DNA of 64,000 bases, taken from assembly GCF_003345355.1 (NCBI RefSeq), contig NZ_QQNB01000004.1, positions 62,001 to 126,000 on the forward strand. The letters are read 5' to 3'. The stretch comes from Sphingomonas aracearum (lineage in GTDB: Bacteria; Pseudomonadota; Alphaproteobacteria; Sphingomonadales; Sphingomonadaceae). This document shows positions 52,827 through 60,199 of the stretch, piece by piece. The first letter of the stretch is position 1. The number at the start of each line of letters is the position of its first letter. The notes beneath the pieces were generated by a model that worked only from the letters and a program-made list of their open reading frames with translations, was not told the DNA's origin and made no database searches. The position numbers and the translations under genes were made by a program.

Positions 52827-53353
52827 GGGACCGCTATGTGGTCGACACCAATGTGCTGATTGCCGCCAGTGCGGCCGATCCGGTCACTCCAGCCGATATC
52901 GCCGCGACACCTACCGATCCGGCGTTGCGTCTAGCCGTTTGGCAATGGCTTGACGCCTTTGAGCGGAGTGAAAGTCGTTTCGTATTTGACACCGAGAACC
53001 GGATTTGGGACGAATATAATAACAAACTCGGATACACGGACTTTGGGATCCAGGTCGTGATGTCGAAGTGGAGTAAGTGCGCTGTCGATAGTGTTGTTGT
53101 GGACTATGACGAACACGGACACGGCGAATTACCTGCCACCTTGGCATCGGTAATCCATGACTTGGCCGACAGAAAGATGGTCGCAGCAGCACTAGTGTCG
53201 CATACAGAATTTGGTGAAGGTTGTGTCGCTTTTGCTGGCGATACCGATTGGCATGACTGGGAGGAGAACCTTCTCGCCCATGACATCTTGCTTGAACCCA
53301 TTATAGAAGCTTGGTCTCGCGCGAAGCACGCGGAGAAGCACGCGAAGAAGTAG
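52823..53353 (+). CDS. PIN-domain nuclease (operon gene 2)
   Basis: A 176-residue protein. PIN motifs: YVVDTNVLIAA with Asp8 and Asn10, then an acidic ENRIWDEY, LADRKMVAAALVS with a conserved Asp, and FAGDTDWHDWEE with the last Asp. This is a typical RNase-type metal site. It overlaps the ATPase gene and is 13 bp upstream of the RNA ligase. There is no adjacent small antitoxin, so it is not a simple VapC; the ATPase may control it. Confidence 0.82.
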   Translation: MRDRYVVDTNVLIAASAADPVTPADIAATPTDPALRLAVWQWLDAFERSESRFVFDTENRIWDEYNNKLGYTDFGIQVVMSKWSKCAVDSVVVDYDEHGHGELPATLASVIHDLADRKMVAAALVSHTEFGEGCVAFAGDTDWHDWEENLLAHDILLEPIIEAWSRAKHAEKHAKK

Positions 53354-53366
53354 TAGGAAGGCAGTG

Positions 53367-54056
53367 ATGAGCTTCTTTCGCTTTCCTTCGACGCCTCACC
53401 TTGCGTGGTTGAGTCCGACTACCGTTCCGCGTGAGGACAAGCTGTTGTCGCTGTCAGATGTGCGAAATCTTCTTGCGGGCGAGGTGCTAGTCGAAGAAAA
53501 GATTGATGGCGCGAACATCGGCCTTTCACTGGCCGAAGATGGAACGTTGCTCGCCCAAAACCGAGGTCAATATCTAACGGAACCCTATGCTGGGCAGTTC
53601 GTCCGGTTGCCCGAATGGCTAGCCCAGCATGAAGAGGAATTGCGCGACCAATTGGACTCGTCGCTCATCCTCTTTGGCGAATGGAGCGCTGCCCGACACT
53701 CTATTAGATACAATTGTCTGCCCGACTGGCTCCTCCTGTTCGATGTCTATGACCGTGCGGCAGGACGGTTCTGGAGCAGCCGGCGCCGGAACGCCCTAGC
53801 CTCCGCGGCAGGTTTAGCAACAGTGCCCACTTTGTTGCGAGGTCGAACTGACCTAACCGAGCTCGAGCAACTGTTGGCCGTAAGATCGAGCCGCTATCGA
53901 ACCGGATTGATGGAGGGTGTGGTTGTACGCCGCGAAACTGCGGATTGGTGCGAGAGCCGCGCCAAGCTCGTGCATACCGATTTTACACAGGCGATCGAGG
54001 AACATTGGAGTCGCCGACGTATCGAGTGGAACCGGGTGAATTGGTTGATGCGTTAG
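53367..54056 (+). CDS. RNA ligase, T4 Rnl2-like (operon gene 3)
   Basis: A 229-residue nucleotidyltransferase. Motif I EEKIDGANIG with the AMP-accepting Lys (about 45), motif III-like LILFGEWSA and LLLFDVYDR, motif IV LMEGVVVRRE, motif V RAKLVHTDF. AGGAAGG precedes the ATG (the frame also has a GTG one codon earlier). RNA ligases of this class seal breaks in RNA, for example in cleaved tRNA. Its presence after a PIN nuclease suggests a cut-and-repair module. Confidence 0.83.
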   Translation: MSFFRFPSTPHLAWLSPTTVPREDKLLSLSDVRNLLAGEVLVEEKIDGANIGLSLAEDGTLLAQNRGQYLTEPYAGQFVRLPEWLAQHEEELRDQLDSSLILFGEWSAARHSIRYNCLPDWLLLFDVYDRAAGRFWSSRRRNALASAAGLATVPTLLRGRTDLTELEQLLAVRSSRYRTGLMEGVVVRRETADWCESRAKLVHTDFTQAIEEHWSRRRIEWNRVNWLMR

Positions 54057-54110
54057 CTGAAGACCACCAAACTTGATTGGCAGCCGCGATCCGCACGATG
54101 TCTAAGCCAA

Positions 54111-54314
54111 CTAAGCAGCTATGACGATGATCGTTGCGGTTGTCTCGAGGAACCCGTCCTGCTCTTCAGTAACCTGCACAACGTTCCAACTGCGCCCTTT
54201 GCCGTCAGTGACAGTCTGACCTTCACCCGGGATGTACTCCAAGTCCCAGACAATCATCGCGCCGGCGGGCCAATCCGCACCGCTTCCTGATCCAATCACC
54301 TTCACCTTCGCCAC
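54111..54314 (-). CDS. Small hypothetical protein
   Basis: A 67-residue acidic, beta-rich sequence (AKVKVIGSGSGADW, GQTVTDGKGRSWNVVQV). No domain recognised. It is convergent with the RNA ligase gene and could be real or fortuitous. Confidence 0.4.
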   Translation of the reverse strand: MAKVKVIGSGSGADWPAGAMIVWDLEYIPGEGQTVTDGKGRSWNVVQVTEEQDGFLETTATIIVIAA

Positions 54315-54613
54315 GGCACGCCCCTTCTTTGTACTCGGTAAGAAATGGCGCAGTGCACGTGTCTTTCAAGGCTCAACCACCTTGCCGTGTGACAACGTGG
54401 AAGCAAGGCGTTTGGCCCCCGGTACTCCGCTGTACACCGTCAGAATTGCGCGCAGGTGGCTGGAGACATCTGCGCGCTCGAGGGGTGCAGCAGATGCGTC
54501 CCGATCCGCTCGACGGTAATGATGGTGAAAAAGCCGAACGCAGACCCTCATACCGGCAGTTAACGGTTGTTTAGCTCTGCCATTCTGCATAACACCACAA
54601 GGTCAATATTGAA
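54315..54613. other. Intergenic region before the partition/replication genes
   Basis: No convincing gene. It contains GTGCACGTGTC near 54354 and promoter-like AT-rich text just before the repeat at 54614; probably the promoter region of parA. Confidence 0.4.
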
Positions 54614-54629
54614 GGTGTGCACACGTGCA
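54614..54629 (+). repeat. Regulatory repeat before parA
   Basis: GGTGTGCACACGTGCA, overlapping the parA start. Shares the core TGCACACNTGCA with sites before the two next genes. Confidence 0.6.
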
Positions 54630-55272
54630 GATAATCGCGCTTGCAGCTCAGAAAGGCGGCGTCGGCAAAACGACGCTGGCGGTCAACCTCGCGGTTGCAG
54701 CCCAGGCGGCCGGGATCAAGACGGCGTTATTCGACCTCGATCCGCAGGAGAGCGCGACAGCATGGAGCGAACGGCGAGAGGCCGAGTTGCCTCATGTGGA
54801 GCCGATCAGTGCGCGCAGGCTCAACCAAGCAATTGACGCGGCCGAGGCTAATGGCTTCGCGCTCACCATCATCGACACCCCGCCAGCCGCTGGCGCTGAA
54901 GCCGCAGCGGCGGCGCAACGAGCCGATCTCGTTGTCATTCCATGCCGCCCCTCGCTGATCGACCTAGACGCGATCAAGCGCACGGCGCAGCTTATCACCA
55001 GCACCGGGCGCACAGGCGCTGTCGTATTGAATGCGGCTCCTCCAACCGCCACAACGCTGCTGGACGACGCTCGGACCCTTGCCGAGGCGACCGGATTGCG
55101 CGTGGCGCGTGCCGTGTTGCGGGAGCGGAGCGCCTACCGTGCTGCATGGCCATATGGTCTAGGCGTCATCGAGCATGAGCCGAAGGGCAAGGCGGCGCAG
55201 GAAGTCGCAGCCTTGCAGAAGCACCTTTTTGATGATCTGATGTCCTGCACACCTGCAAATGTGAAGGTTTGA
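54625..55272 (+). CDS. parA: ParA-family partition ATPase
   Basis: A 215-residue protein starting at GTG. Deviant Walker A KGGVGKTTLAVNLA (residues ~10-23), Asp in LFDLDPQESA and Walker B IIDTPPAA. Short ParA type without an N-terminal DNA-binding domain, so the autoregulator is probably another protein. It is followed by a small ribbon-helix-helix-like gene in place of parB and by repA; together they form the plasmid maintenance cassette. Confidence 0.93.
   Translation: MQIIALAAQKGGVGKTTLAVNLAVAAQAAGIKTALFDLDPQESATAWSERREAELPHVEPISARRLNQAIDAAEANGFALTIIDTPPAAGAEAAAAAQRADLVVIPCRPSLIDLDAIKRTAQLITSTGRTGAVVLNAAPPTATTLLDDARTLAEATGLRVARAVLRERSAYRAAWPYGLGVIEHEPKGKAAQEVAALQKHLFDDLMSCTPANVKV
55243..55257 (+). 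repeat. Regulatory repeat before the small partition gene
   Basis: TCCTGCACACCTGCA, in the last codons of parA and 18 bp before the next start. Contains the same core as the sites at 54614 and 55577. Confidence 0.55.
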
Positions 55273-55274
55273 TT

Positions 55275-55574
55275 ATGGCGAAACGGACTTCCTTGCTGGC
55301 TCCGGCCATGACACCCCAATCGCGATCCGAGCCTGAGCAGGACAATGCGCCGGCTGTCCCAGCAGCGACGCCGCCGACAAGCGCAACTCGGTCGGGCGGC
55401 AAGCGTCCGGGTAAGTACCACCTCGGAGCCTACTTTGATCCGGCCGATCCCACGGCTGAAGCCTTCCGGGTGCTGGCGGCGCGAACCAGGCGTAGCCACC
55501 AAGACCTTCTCGCCGAGGCAATCAGCGAGTTGGTCGCCAAGTATGAGGCCGACAAGCAGTTCGGCCGTGCTTGA
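55275..55574 (+). CDS. Small ParB/ParG-like partition protein
   Basis: A 99-residue protein. The first half is disordered (Pro/Ala/Ser/Arg); the second half resembles a ribbon-helix-helix fold (KYHLGAYFDPADPTAEAF, RTRRSHQDLLAEAISELVAK). Such proteins act as the DNA-binding partner of short ParA ATPases. The ATG at 55275 has GAAGG seven bases upstream. It probably recognises the TGCACACNTGCA repeats. Confidence 0.75.
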   Translation: MAKRTSLLAPAMTPQSRSEPEQDNAPAVPAATPPTSATRSGGKRPGKYHLGAYFDPADPTAEAFRVLAARTRRSHQDLLAEAISELVAKYEADKQFGRA

Positions 55575-55576
55575 TG

Positions 55577-55592
55577 GTGTGCACACTTGCAT
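55577..55592 (+). repeat. Regulatory repeat before repA
   Basis: GGTGTGCACACTTGCA, 28 bp before the repA start. Third occurrence of the shared core. Confidence 0.6.
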
Positions 55593-55620
55593 TTATGCAG
55601 AACGGCAGGATTGACGCCGC

Positions 55621-56574
55621 GTGACCAAGCGACAGAACCCCAATCCCGAATTTGATTTGTTCATCCCGCTGATGGGCGACCTCCCGCTCAAGGATCAGCG
55701 GGAGACGATGGAACGGCCGTTCTTCTCGCTCCAGAAGCGCAAGCGCGTGAAGCCGATCGAGTATAGCAGCCCGGACGGCGAGACGTGGGTGAAGATCGAG
55801 GCGATCCCGGCTTACGGTATGGCGACCATCTGGGATGCCGATATTCTCATATGGGCAGCCTCGACGCTCAACCGGATGCGGGAGCAGGGGGCTAACGACA
55901 TTCCCCGGACGCTCAGAACCACGTCCTACGACCTGTTGCGGGCGATCAAGCGGGACACAAGCGGCAGGGCCTATCAGGAGTTGCAAGCGGCGCTCCAACG
56001 GCTCCAGACAACATCCATATCGACTTCGATCCGTGCGCCGAAGCGGCGCACCAAGGCCGGCTTCAACTGGCTCGACAAATGGACGTTGGAGGTGGACCCC
56101 GACACGGACCAGCCCCGAGGCATGACCATAACTCTGTCCGATTGGGTCTATGAGGGCATCATGGGAGAGCGGTCGCTCCTCACCATGCACCAGGACTATT
56201 TCCTGCTGACCGGCGGGCTGGAGCGCGCCCTGTACCGGATCGCGCGCAAGCATGCCGGCAACCAGAAGGGCGGATGGACGTGCCGAGTGGAGGTGCTGCG
56301 CGATAAGACTGGCAGCGACAGCAAGCCCAAAGAGTTCAACCGGATGCTCCGCAAGGTCGTGGAGGCCGACCAGCTTCCTGATTATGCGATGGAGATGGCG
56401 ACCACGGCTGACGGTAGTCCGGCTGTGTTGTTCCGGCTCCGGGGCGAGACCGAGGCCTTGGCGCTGACTGCAAGGCTTGAGGCCGAGCAGGAGAGGCGCA
56501 GCCGTTTCGACGCCGATCGCCGACGTGCGGCCGAGGTGGACGACCTCATGGACAAGCTGTCCGGCGGGCGCTGA
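55621..56574 (+). CDS. repA: Plasmid replication initiator RepA (RPA family)
   Basis: A 317-residue protein from GTG. Family text: FDLFIPLMGDLPLKDQRE, WVKIEAIPAYGMATIWDADI, RALYRIARKHAGNQKGGW. This matches the RPA initiator family (PF10134) of alphaproteobacterial plasmids. It should bind the iterons just downstream to start replication. This confirms that the segment between the transposons was an independent replicon. Confidence 0.92.
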   Translation: MTKRQNPNPEFDLFIPLMGDLPLKDQRETMERPFFSLQKRKRVKPIEYSSPDGETWVKIEAIPAYGMATIWDADILIWAASTLNRMREQGANDIPRTLRTTSYDLLRAIKRDTSGRAYQELQAALQRLQTTSISTSIRAPKRRTKAGFNWLDKWTLEVDPDTDQPRGMTITLSDWVYEGIMGERSLLTMHQDYFLLTGGLERALYRIARKHAGNQKGGWTCRVEVLRDKTGSDSKPKEFNRMLRKVVEADQLPDYAMEMATTADGSPAVLFRLRGETEALALTARLEAEQERRSRFDADRRRAAEVDDLMDKLSGGR

Positions 56575-56578
56575 CTAT

Positions 56579-56771
56579 CGTGGTTTCACACACCGCTGTG
56601 CCGAGGTGGCAGCCAAAGGCGTTTCAGGACAAACTATCCAAAGCGTCCCACAAGCAATATTTGAAGTCCAGACAGCACCTGATTGTCGTGGTTTCACACA
56701 CCACGGCGTCGTGGGATTACACACCGCTCTATCGTGGGATCACACACCGAATCACGTGGGATCACACACCG
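56579..56771 (+). repeat. Iterons of the plasmid origin (oriV)
   Basis: Five direct repeats of consensus CGTGGGATCACACACCG begin at 56579, 56687, 56710, 56733 and 56755; the last three are spaced 22-23 bp, about two helical turns. The first two have TTTC in place of GATC. They directly follow repA, and an AT-rich tract (ttaaccttcttaacg, about 56824) comes after. The remainder up to 57098 holds no convincing gene. Confidence 0.85.
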
Positions 56772-57098
56772 CCACCTTTCGGAAAGCCGCAGAAATCCCC
56801 GACTTTTTGCCCTATTTTCCCAACTTAACCTTCTTAACGATTCCTATTTAACAGAATCCTTTAACTCCCGTTGCACAAGGCCGAACGACGGAGAAAGACA
56901 AACGGAATTGCCCTGAACGGGCAATACACCCTTGTTGCGTGCCGGCTATCGCCGTCACAGAAGCGGCCTAACGGCCGCAGGCTTCCGATGAAGCAGGGCC
57001 AATCCGGCGGTGTGTACCTGCCATCGTCACGCGTGTTGAAAGGGCAGAGCGAGGGGATACCCCAAAGCTCACCGTCCCGTTTCCGCGGGTGTGTACGA

Positions 57099-58643
57099 TC
57101 ACGCCGGATCGTAGAGCCCAGCGAACTCGCGTTCGGCATAGTAGCGGATTTTGCCGACGACGAGCGGGTCCTGGCCCTGGCGCAGCAGCAGGAGGCTGTC
57201 CGCGTCCATCCGCATGATTTCGTCGGGCGTCGCGAGCCGGCGCGCCGCGACATGGCCGCTGGCGCTAGTCGAACCGGCGCCGGGCTCGGTCCAGCTCACC
57301 GGACGCGACGATCCGAAGGTGGTGTATTCGATCGTGGTGTCGCCGATCGTGCGCGAGAGCATGTCGGCGGTGGCATAATCGTTGACCCCGAAGGTCTGGA
57401 CCACGCCGGCGTTGGACATGAACGTGCCGGCGCGCTCGCCGTAGATGGCTTTCAGCTGGTGCATGTCTTGGAGGATCGGCCAGAGCTGCATCCCGTAGCC
57501 CGCCATCAGCCCCATTGCGCGTTCTACCGGTTCGAGGCGGCCGAGGGCGGCGAACTCGTCGAGCAGGAACAGCACGGGCTTACCGGGCCGGGCAGGGGAG
57601 CGCGCCATGTCGGTGACGGCTTGCGCCACCAGCAGCCGCAGCCAGCGCGCATAGGTGTCGAGCCGGTCGGGCGGCAGGCACAGGAACACCGTGCCGGGCC
57701 GCTCCTTCAGGTCCGCGAAGCGGAAGTTGGAGGCGGAGGTGCTGTCCACCAGGCGCGGGCTGTCCATGAAGTGGGTGTGACGCTGGGCGGACGACAGCAC
57801 GCCCGCGGCTTCCCGGCTCGATTTGCCGAGCTGGCGGTTGGCGGCGCGCGCGATCAGGCCGTGGGCGTCGGTGCTGGCCTGCATGTCGGCCAGCAGCGCG
57901 GCGAAGCCGGTAGGATCGCGGGTGAGCTTGTCGCGCACTGTGGCGAGCGTTGCGCGGGCAGGGGCTTCGTGGACGACGGTGTGCAGGATGATGCCGGCGA
58001 TCAGCGCCTTGGCTTCCTCGTTCCAGTGCGCCTCGCCGCCTTGCCCCGGCGCATCGTGGACCAGCGCGTCGGCGATCGTCTGCGCATCTTCCGCGAGGTC
58101 GGGGCTCGTGGCGTCGAGCCACGCCAGGGGATTGTAGTGGGCCGCAGGACGCCCGGAGACGCCGAAGGGGTCCAGGCACCACACATCGCCCTTCCTGGCC
58201 CTTGTGCGGGCCGTGACGCGGGCATTCTCGCCCTTGGGGTCGATGCAGATCACGGAGCGATCGAGCAGCAGCAGGTTGGGGATGATCGTGCCGACGCCCT
58301 TTCCCGATCGGGTGGGTGCCATCGTCAGCAGGTGCGCTGGTCCGTCGTAGCGCAGCAGCTTGCCCGATTTGCCCGAGCGGCCGATGATGAGGTCGCCGGC
58401 CTTCTCCAGCTTGCGCGCTTCAGCCCGCCCGCCGAAGCGGGCCGAGCCCATCAGCGTGTTGCCGCGGTTCCCACCCCGGCGATTGAACTTCCAGATCGCG
58501 AACAGGACCAGGCCGGTCAGCAGGAACGGCACGTCGGTCGCGATCTCGCTATAGCCGAAGATGCCCTTCAGCCAGCTATTGCTCGCCATCAGCACCACGA
58601 AGGCGATGAGCAGCGCCCAGAGCGGCCCGATCCGCGCCGGCAT
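57099..58643 (-). CDS. virD4: Type IV coupling protein TraG/VirD4
   Basis: A 514-residue protein. Two N-terminal membrane helices (LWALLIAFVVLMAS, FLLTGLVLFAIW), Walker A APTRSGKGVGT, Walker B VLFLLDEFAALGRL, and the all-alpha domain after. The ATG lies five bases from the transposon; in the unbroken plasmid it overlapped the stop of the gene at 35123. It links the relaxosome to a secretion channel, which this plasmid does not encode itself. The long open frame reading in from the transposon is not the native start. Confidence 0.92.
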   Translation of the reverse strand: MPARIGPLWALLIAFVVLMASNSWLKGIFGYSEIATDVPFLLTGLVLFAIWKFNRRGGNRGNTLMGSARFGGRAEARKLEKAGDLIIGRSGKSGKLLRYDGPAHLLTMAPTRSGKGVGTIIPNLLLLDRSVICIDPKGENARVTARTRARKGDVWCLDPFGVSGRPAAHYNPLAWLDATSPDLAEDAQTIADALVHDAPGQGGEAHWNEEAKALIAGIILHTVVHEAPARATLATVRDKLTRDPTGFAALLADMQASTDAHGLIARAANRQLGKSSREAAGVLSSAQRHTHFMDSPRLVDSTSASNFRFADLKERPGTVFLCLPPDRLDTYARWLRLLVAQAVTDMARSPARPGKPVLFLLDEFAALGRLEPVERAMGLMAGYGMQLWPILQDMHQLKAIYGERAGTFMSNAGVVQTFGVNDYATADMLSRTIGDTTIEYTTFGSSRPVSWTEPGAGSTSASGHVAARRLATPDEIMRMDADSLLLLRQGQDPLVVGKIRYYAEREFAGLYDPA

Positions 58644-58648
58644 TAGCA
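58644..58648. repeat. Tn insertion duplication in plasmid (tagca), left of copy B
   Basis: Identical to 35124-35128. Marks the original single insertion site between virD4 and its upstream gene. Confidence 0.8.
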
Positions 58649-58699
58649 GAGGGCGAGGCGCTGATCCCACGCTAAACAACGGTAAGTGCATCCCAGAGG

Positions 58700-59482
58700 T
58701 CAGCGGATGAAATATCCGCTGACACGCCAGCCTCCTTTCTCGCGAGCGAGCACGATGGTTTCTACGGCGTCCGGCTTCGTGGCGAAGCGGGTCTGGAACT
58801 GAAGCACCTGATAATCGCCTGCCGGCGCACCGGGCAGCGTTTTCGTCTGCACCACGCTCTGCAAGGTGCGTGACGAAACACGTCCGAGCGGCTGTCGGAC
58901 GGACTGGATGGTCGTCGCCCATTGCGCCGAAGTGAGCTGCGACTTGAACATCGAGCCCGCAGCGCGCCAGCTTGCGTCCCACTGCCTGCCGTCAAGAAGA
59001 GCAGCCCACGAACGAGCTGCCGACGAGGCGTCCGTCTCGGCGGGGCGGGCGGCGGCAGATGCAGCACTCTGGGCAGGAACCTGTGCGTCGTTGCGCGACC
59101 CGACCATGGTCGCGAGCGCCACAGCCGCGATGATAAGAGACATAATGAGCATTCCTCCGGCAAACCATGCCCAGCGATGGACCGCCGATTGCGGCGCAGC
59201 TGGCGTGTCGAGCCTTTCCATGACGACGGTCGCTTGGGCTTTCCCAATTTCTTTGGCCCCAACGATATTGGGTACTGCCTCATCCATTTCGGCGAGACGC
59301 CGCGCCGCCTCGCGGCTGCTGGAAACTCCTAGTTTGCGCCTTGCGTCCCGGAGGCGGTCGTTGATCGTGTAGACCGACAGACCAAGCGTGTTTGCGATCG
59401 ACTTGGCATCGTGTCCGACCAGAAGCAGCCGAAGCGCTTCCTTCTCCCGCTCGTTCAAGGCTGTTGGATCCTGCGTCGCCAT
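58700..59482 (-). CDS. LuxR-type HTH membrane protein with DUF4019 domain, copy B
   Basis: A 260-residue duplicate of the gene at 30618, with one Gly-to-Val change in the membrane helix (LIIAAVALATMVG). Architecture is otherwise identical: N-terminal helix-turn-helix, one helix, periplasmic DUF4019. Confidence 0.8.
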   Translation of the reverse strand: MATQDPTALNEREKEALRLLLVGHDAKSIANTLGLSVYTINDRLRDARRKLGVSSSREAARRLAEMDEAVPNIVGAKEIGKAQATVVMERLDTPAAPQSAVHRWAWFAGGMLIMSLIIAAVALATMVGSRNDAQVPAQSAASAAARPAETDASSAARSWAALLDGRQWDASWRAAGSMFKSQLTSAQWATTIQSVRQPLGRVSSRTLQSVVQTKTLPGAPAGDYQVLQFQTRFATKPDAVETIVLAREKGGWRVSGYFIR

Positions 59483-59493
59483 AATGTCCGGAC

Positions 59494-60063
59494 CTATGCC
59501 GGCCGCGCGATGCCAAGCCGCTTCATCTCGCGGTAGACGGTAGACCGCCCGATCCCGAGCTGGCGGGCCGCTTCGGCCGGTGGAACGCTGGCGGCGACCA
59601 GTTTGAGCGCCGCGCTAACCTTGTCGCCATCTAGTGGCTGCCGACCGGGGAGCTTCCCTTTCGCCCGCGCCGCGGCAATACCGTCGCGGGTGCGCTCGGA
59701 GATCAGCCGTCGCTCGAAATGGGCGATGGCCCCAAACACATGGAAGATCAGCTCGCCGGCAGCGGACGAGGTGTCGATCTTCTCCTCCAGGCTGAGCAGC
59801 GCGATCCCGCGTTCGCGCAGCATCTGCACTGTCGTCAGCAGTTCGCCGAGCGACCGGCCGAGCCGGTCGAGCCGGACGATCGCCAGCGTGTCGCCCTTGC
59901 GGGCATAATCGAGCAGTTCGGCCAGACCGGGACGCTCCATGCTCTTGCCCGACATGACGTCGGTGAACACGCGGATAGCGCCTGCCTCTTCCAACCGCAT
60001 GCGCTGGCCTGCGACGTCCTGGTCGCCGGTGCTGACGCGGGCATAGCCCAGAATACCGCCCAT
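59494..60063 (-). CDS. tnpR: Tn3-family resolvase TnpR, copy B
   Basis: Identical protein to the copy at 31412. If this resolvase and both res sites are functional, two direct copies should be resolved, releasing the plasmid; that both persist suggests weak resolution, a recent event or selection. Confidence 0.9.
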   Translation of the reverse strand: MGGILGYARVSTGDQDVAGQRMRLEEAGAIRVFTDVMSGKSMERPGLAELLDYARKGDTLAIVRLDRLGRSLGELLTTVQMLRERGIALLSLEEKIDTSSAAGELIFHVFGAIAHFERRLISERTRDGIAAARAKGKLPGRQPLDGDKVSAALKLVAASVPPAEAARQLGIGRSTVYREMKRLGIARPA

Positions 60064-60199
60064 CCCTCGCGTCTCCCAAACGACCGTTCTGTGGATGAGG
60101 ATGCGAGCCAATCGAGATCGCGTTCAAATCCGTCCACAAACTACGTCTCTTTAACCCGGCCTGTCTACAAGCATTACAGGCCTTTTCTGGACGGTTGGA
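60064..60199. promoter_or_regulatory. Putative res site, copy B
   Basis: Same spacer sequence as in copy A between tnpR and tnpA; assigned by position. Confidence 0.5.

Larger units (their letters stand above)
35124..58648. other. Captured mobilisable plasmid (23.5 kb) between two Tn3-family copies
   Basis: Both ends, next to the transposon copies, are the same 5 bp (tagca at 35124-35128 and 58644-58648). Joining them restores a TAATG overlap between the small gene at 35123-35374 and the virD4 gene, showing the segment was circular with the transposon inserted once at that point. It contains repA with iterons, parA with a small partner, relaxase, TraC/TraD-like genes, a candidate oriT and a coupling protein, but no type IV secretion pore genes. 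The remaining cargo is restriction-modification, sulfite handling and a PIN/ligase operon. Confidence 0.85.

Noticed and set aside
56579..56771. Regular repeats as a CRISPR array
   Set aside because: Repeats are 17 bp with 5-6 bp gaps, directly after repA, and no cas gene is present; they are iterons.
56871..58646. 591-codon open frame on the plus strand
   Set aside because: Antisense shadow of the VirD4 coupling protein; low-complexity, no recognisable domain.
57099..58982. VirD4 frame extended into the transposon (627 codons)
   Set aside because: The extension comes from the transposon end staying open by chance; the native ATG and its overlap with the upstream plasmid gene fix the real start.
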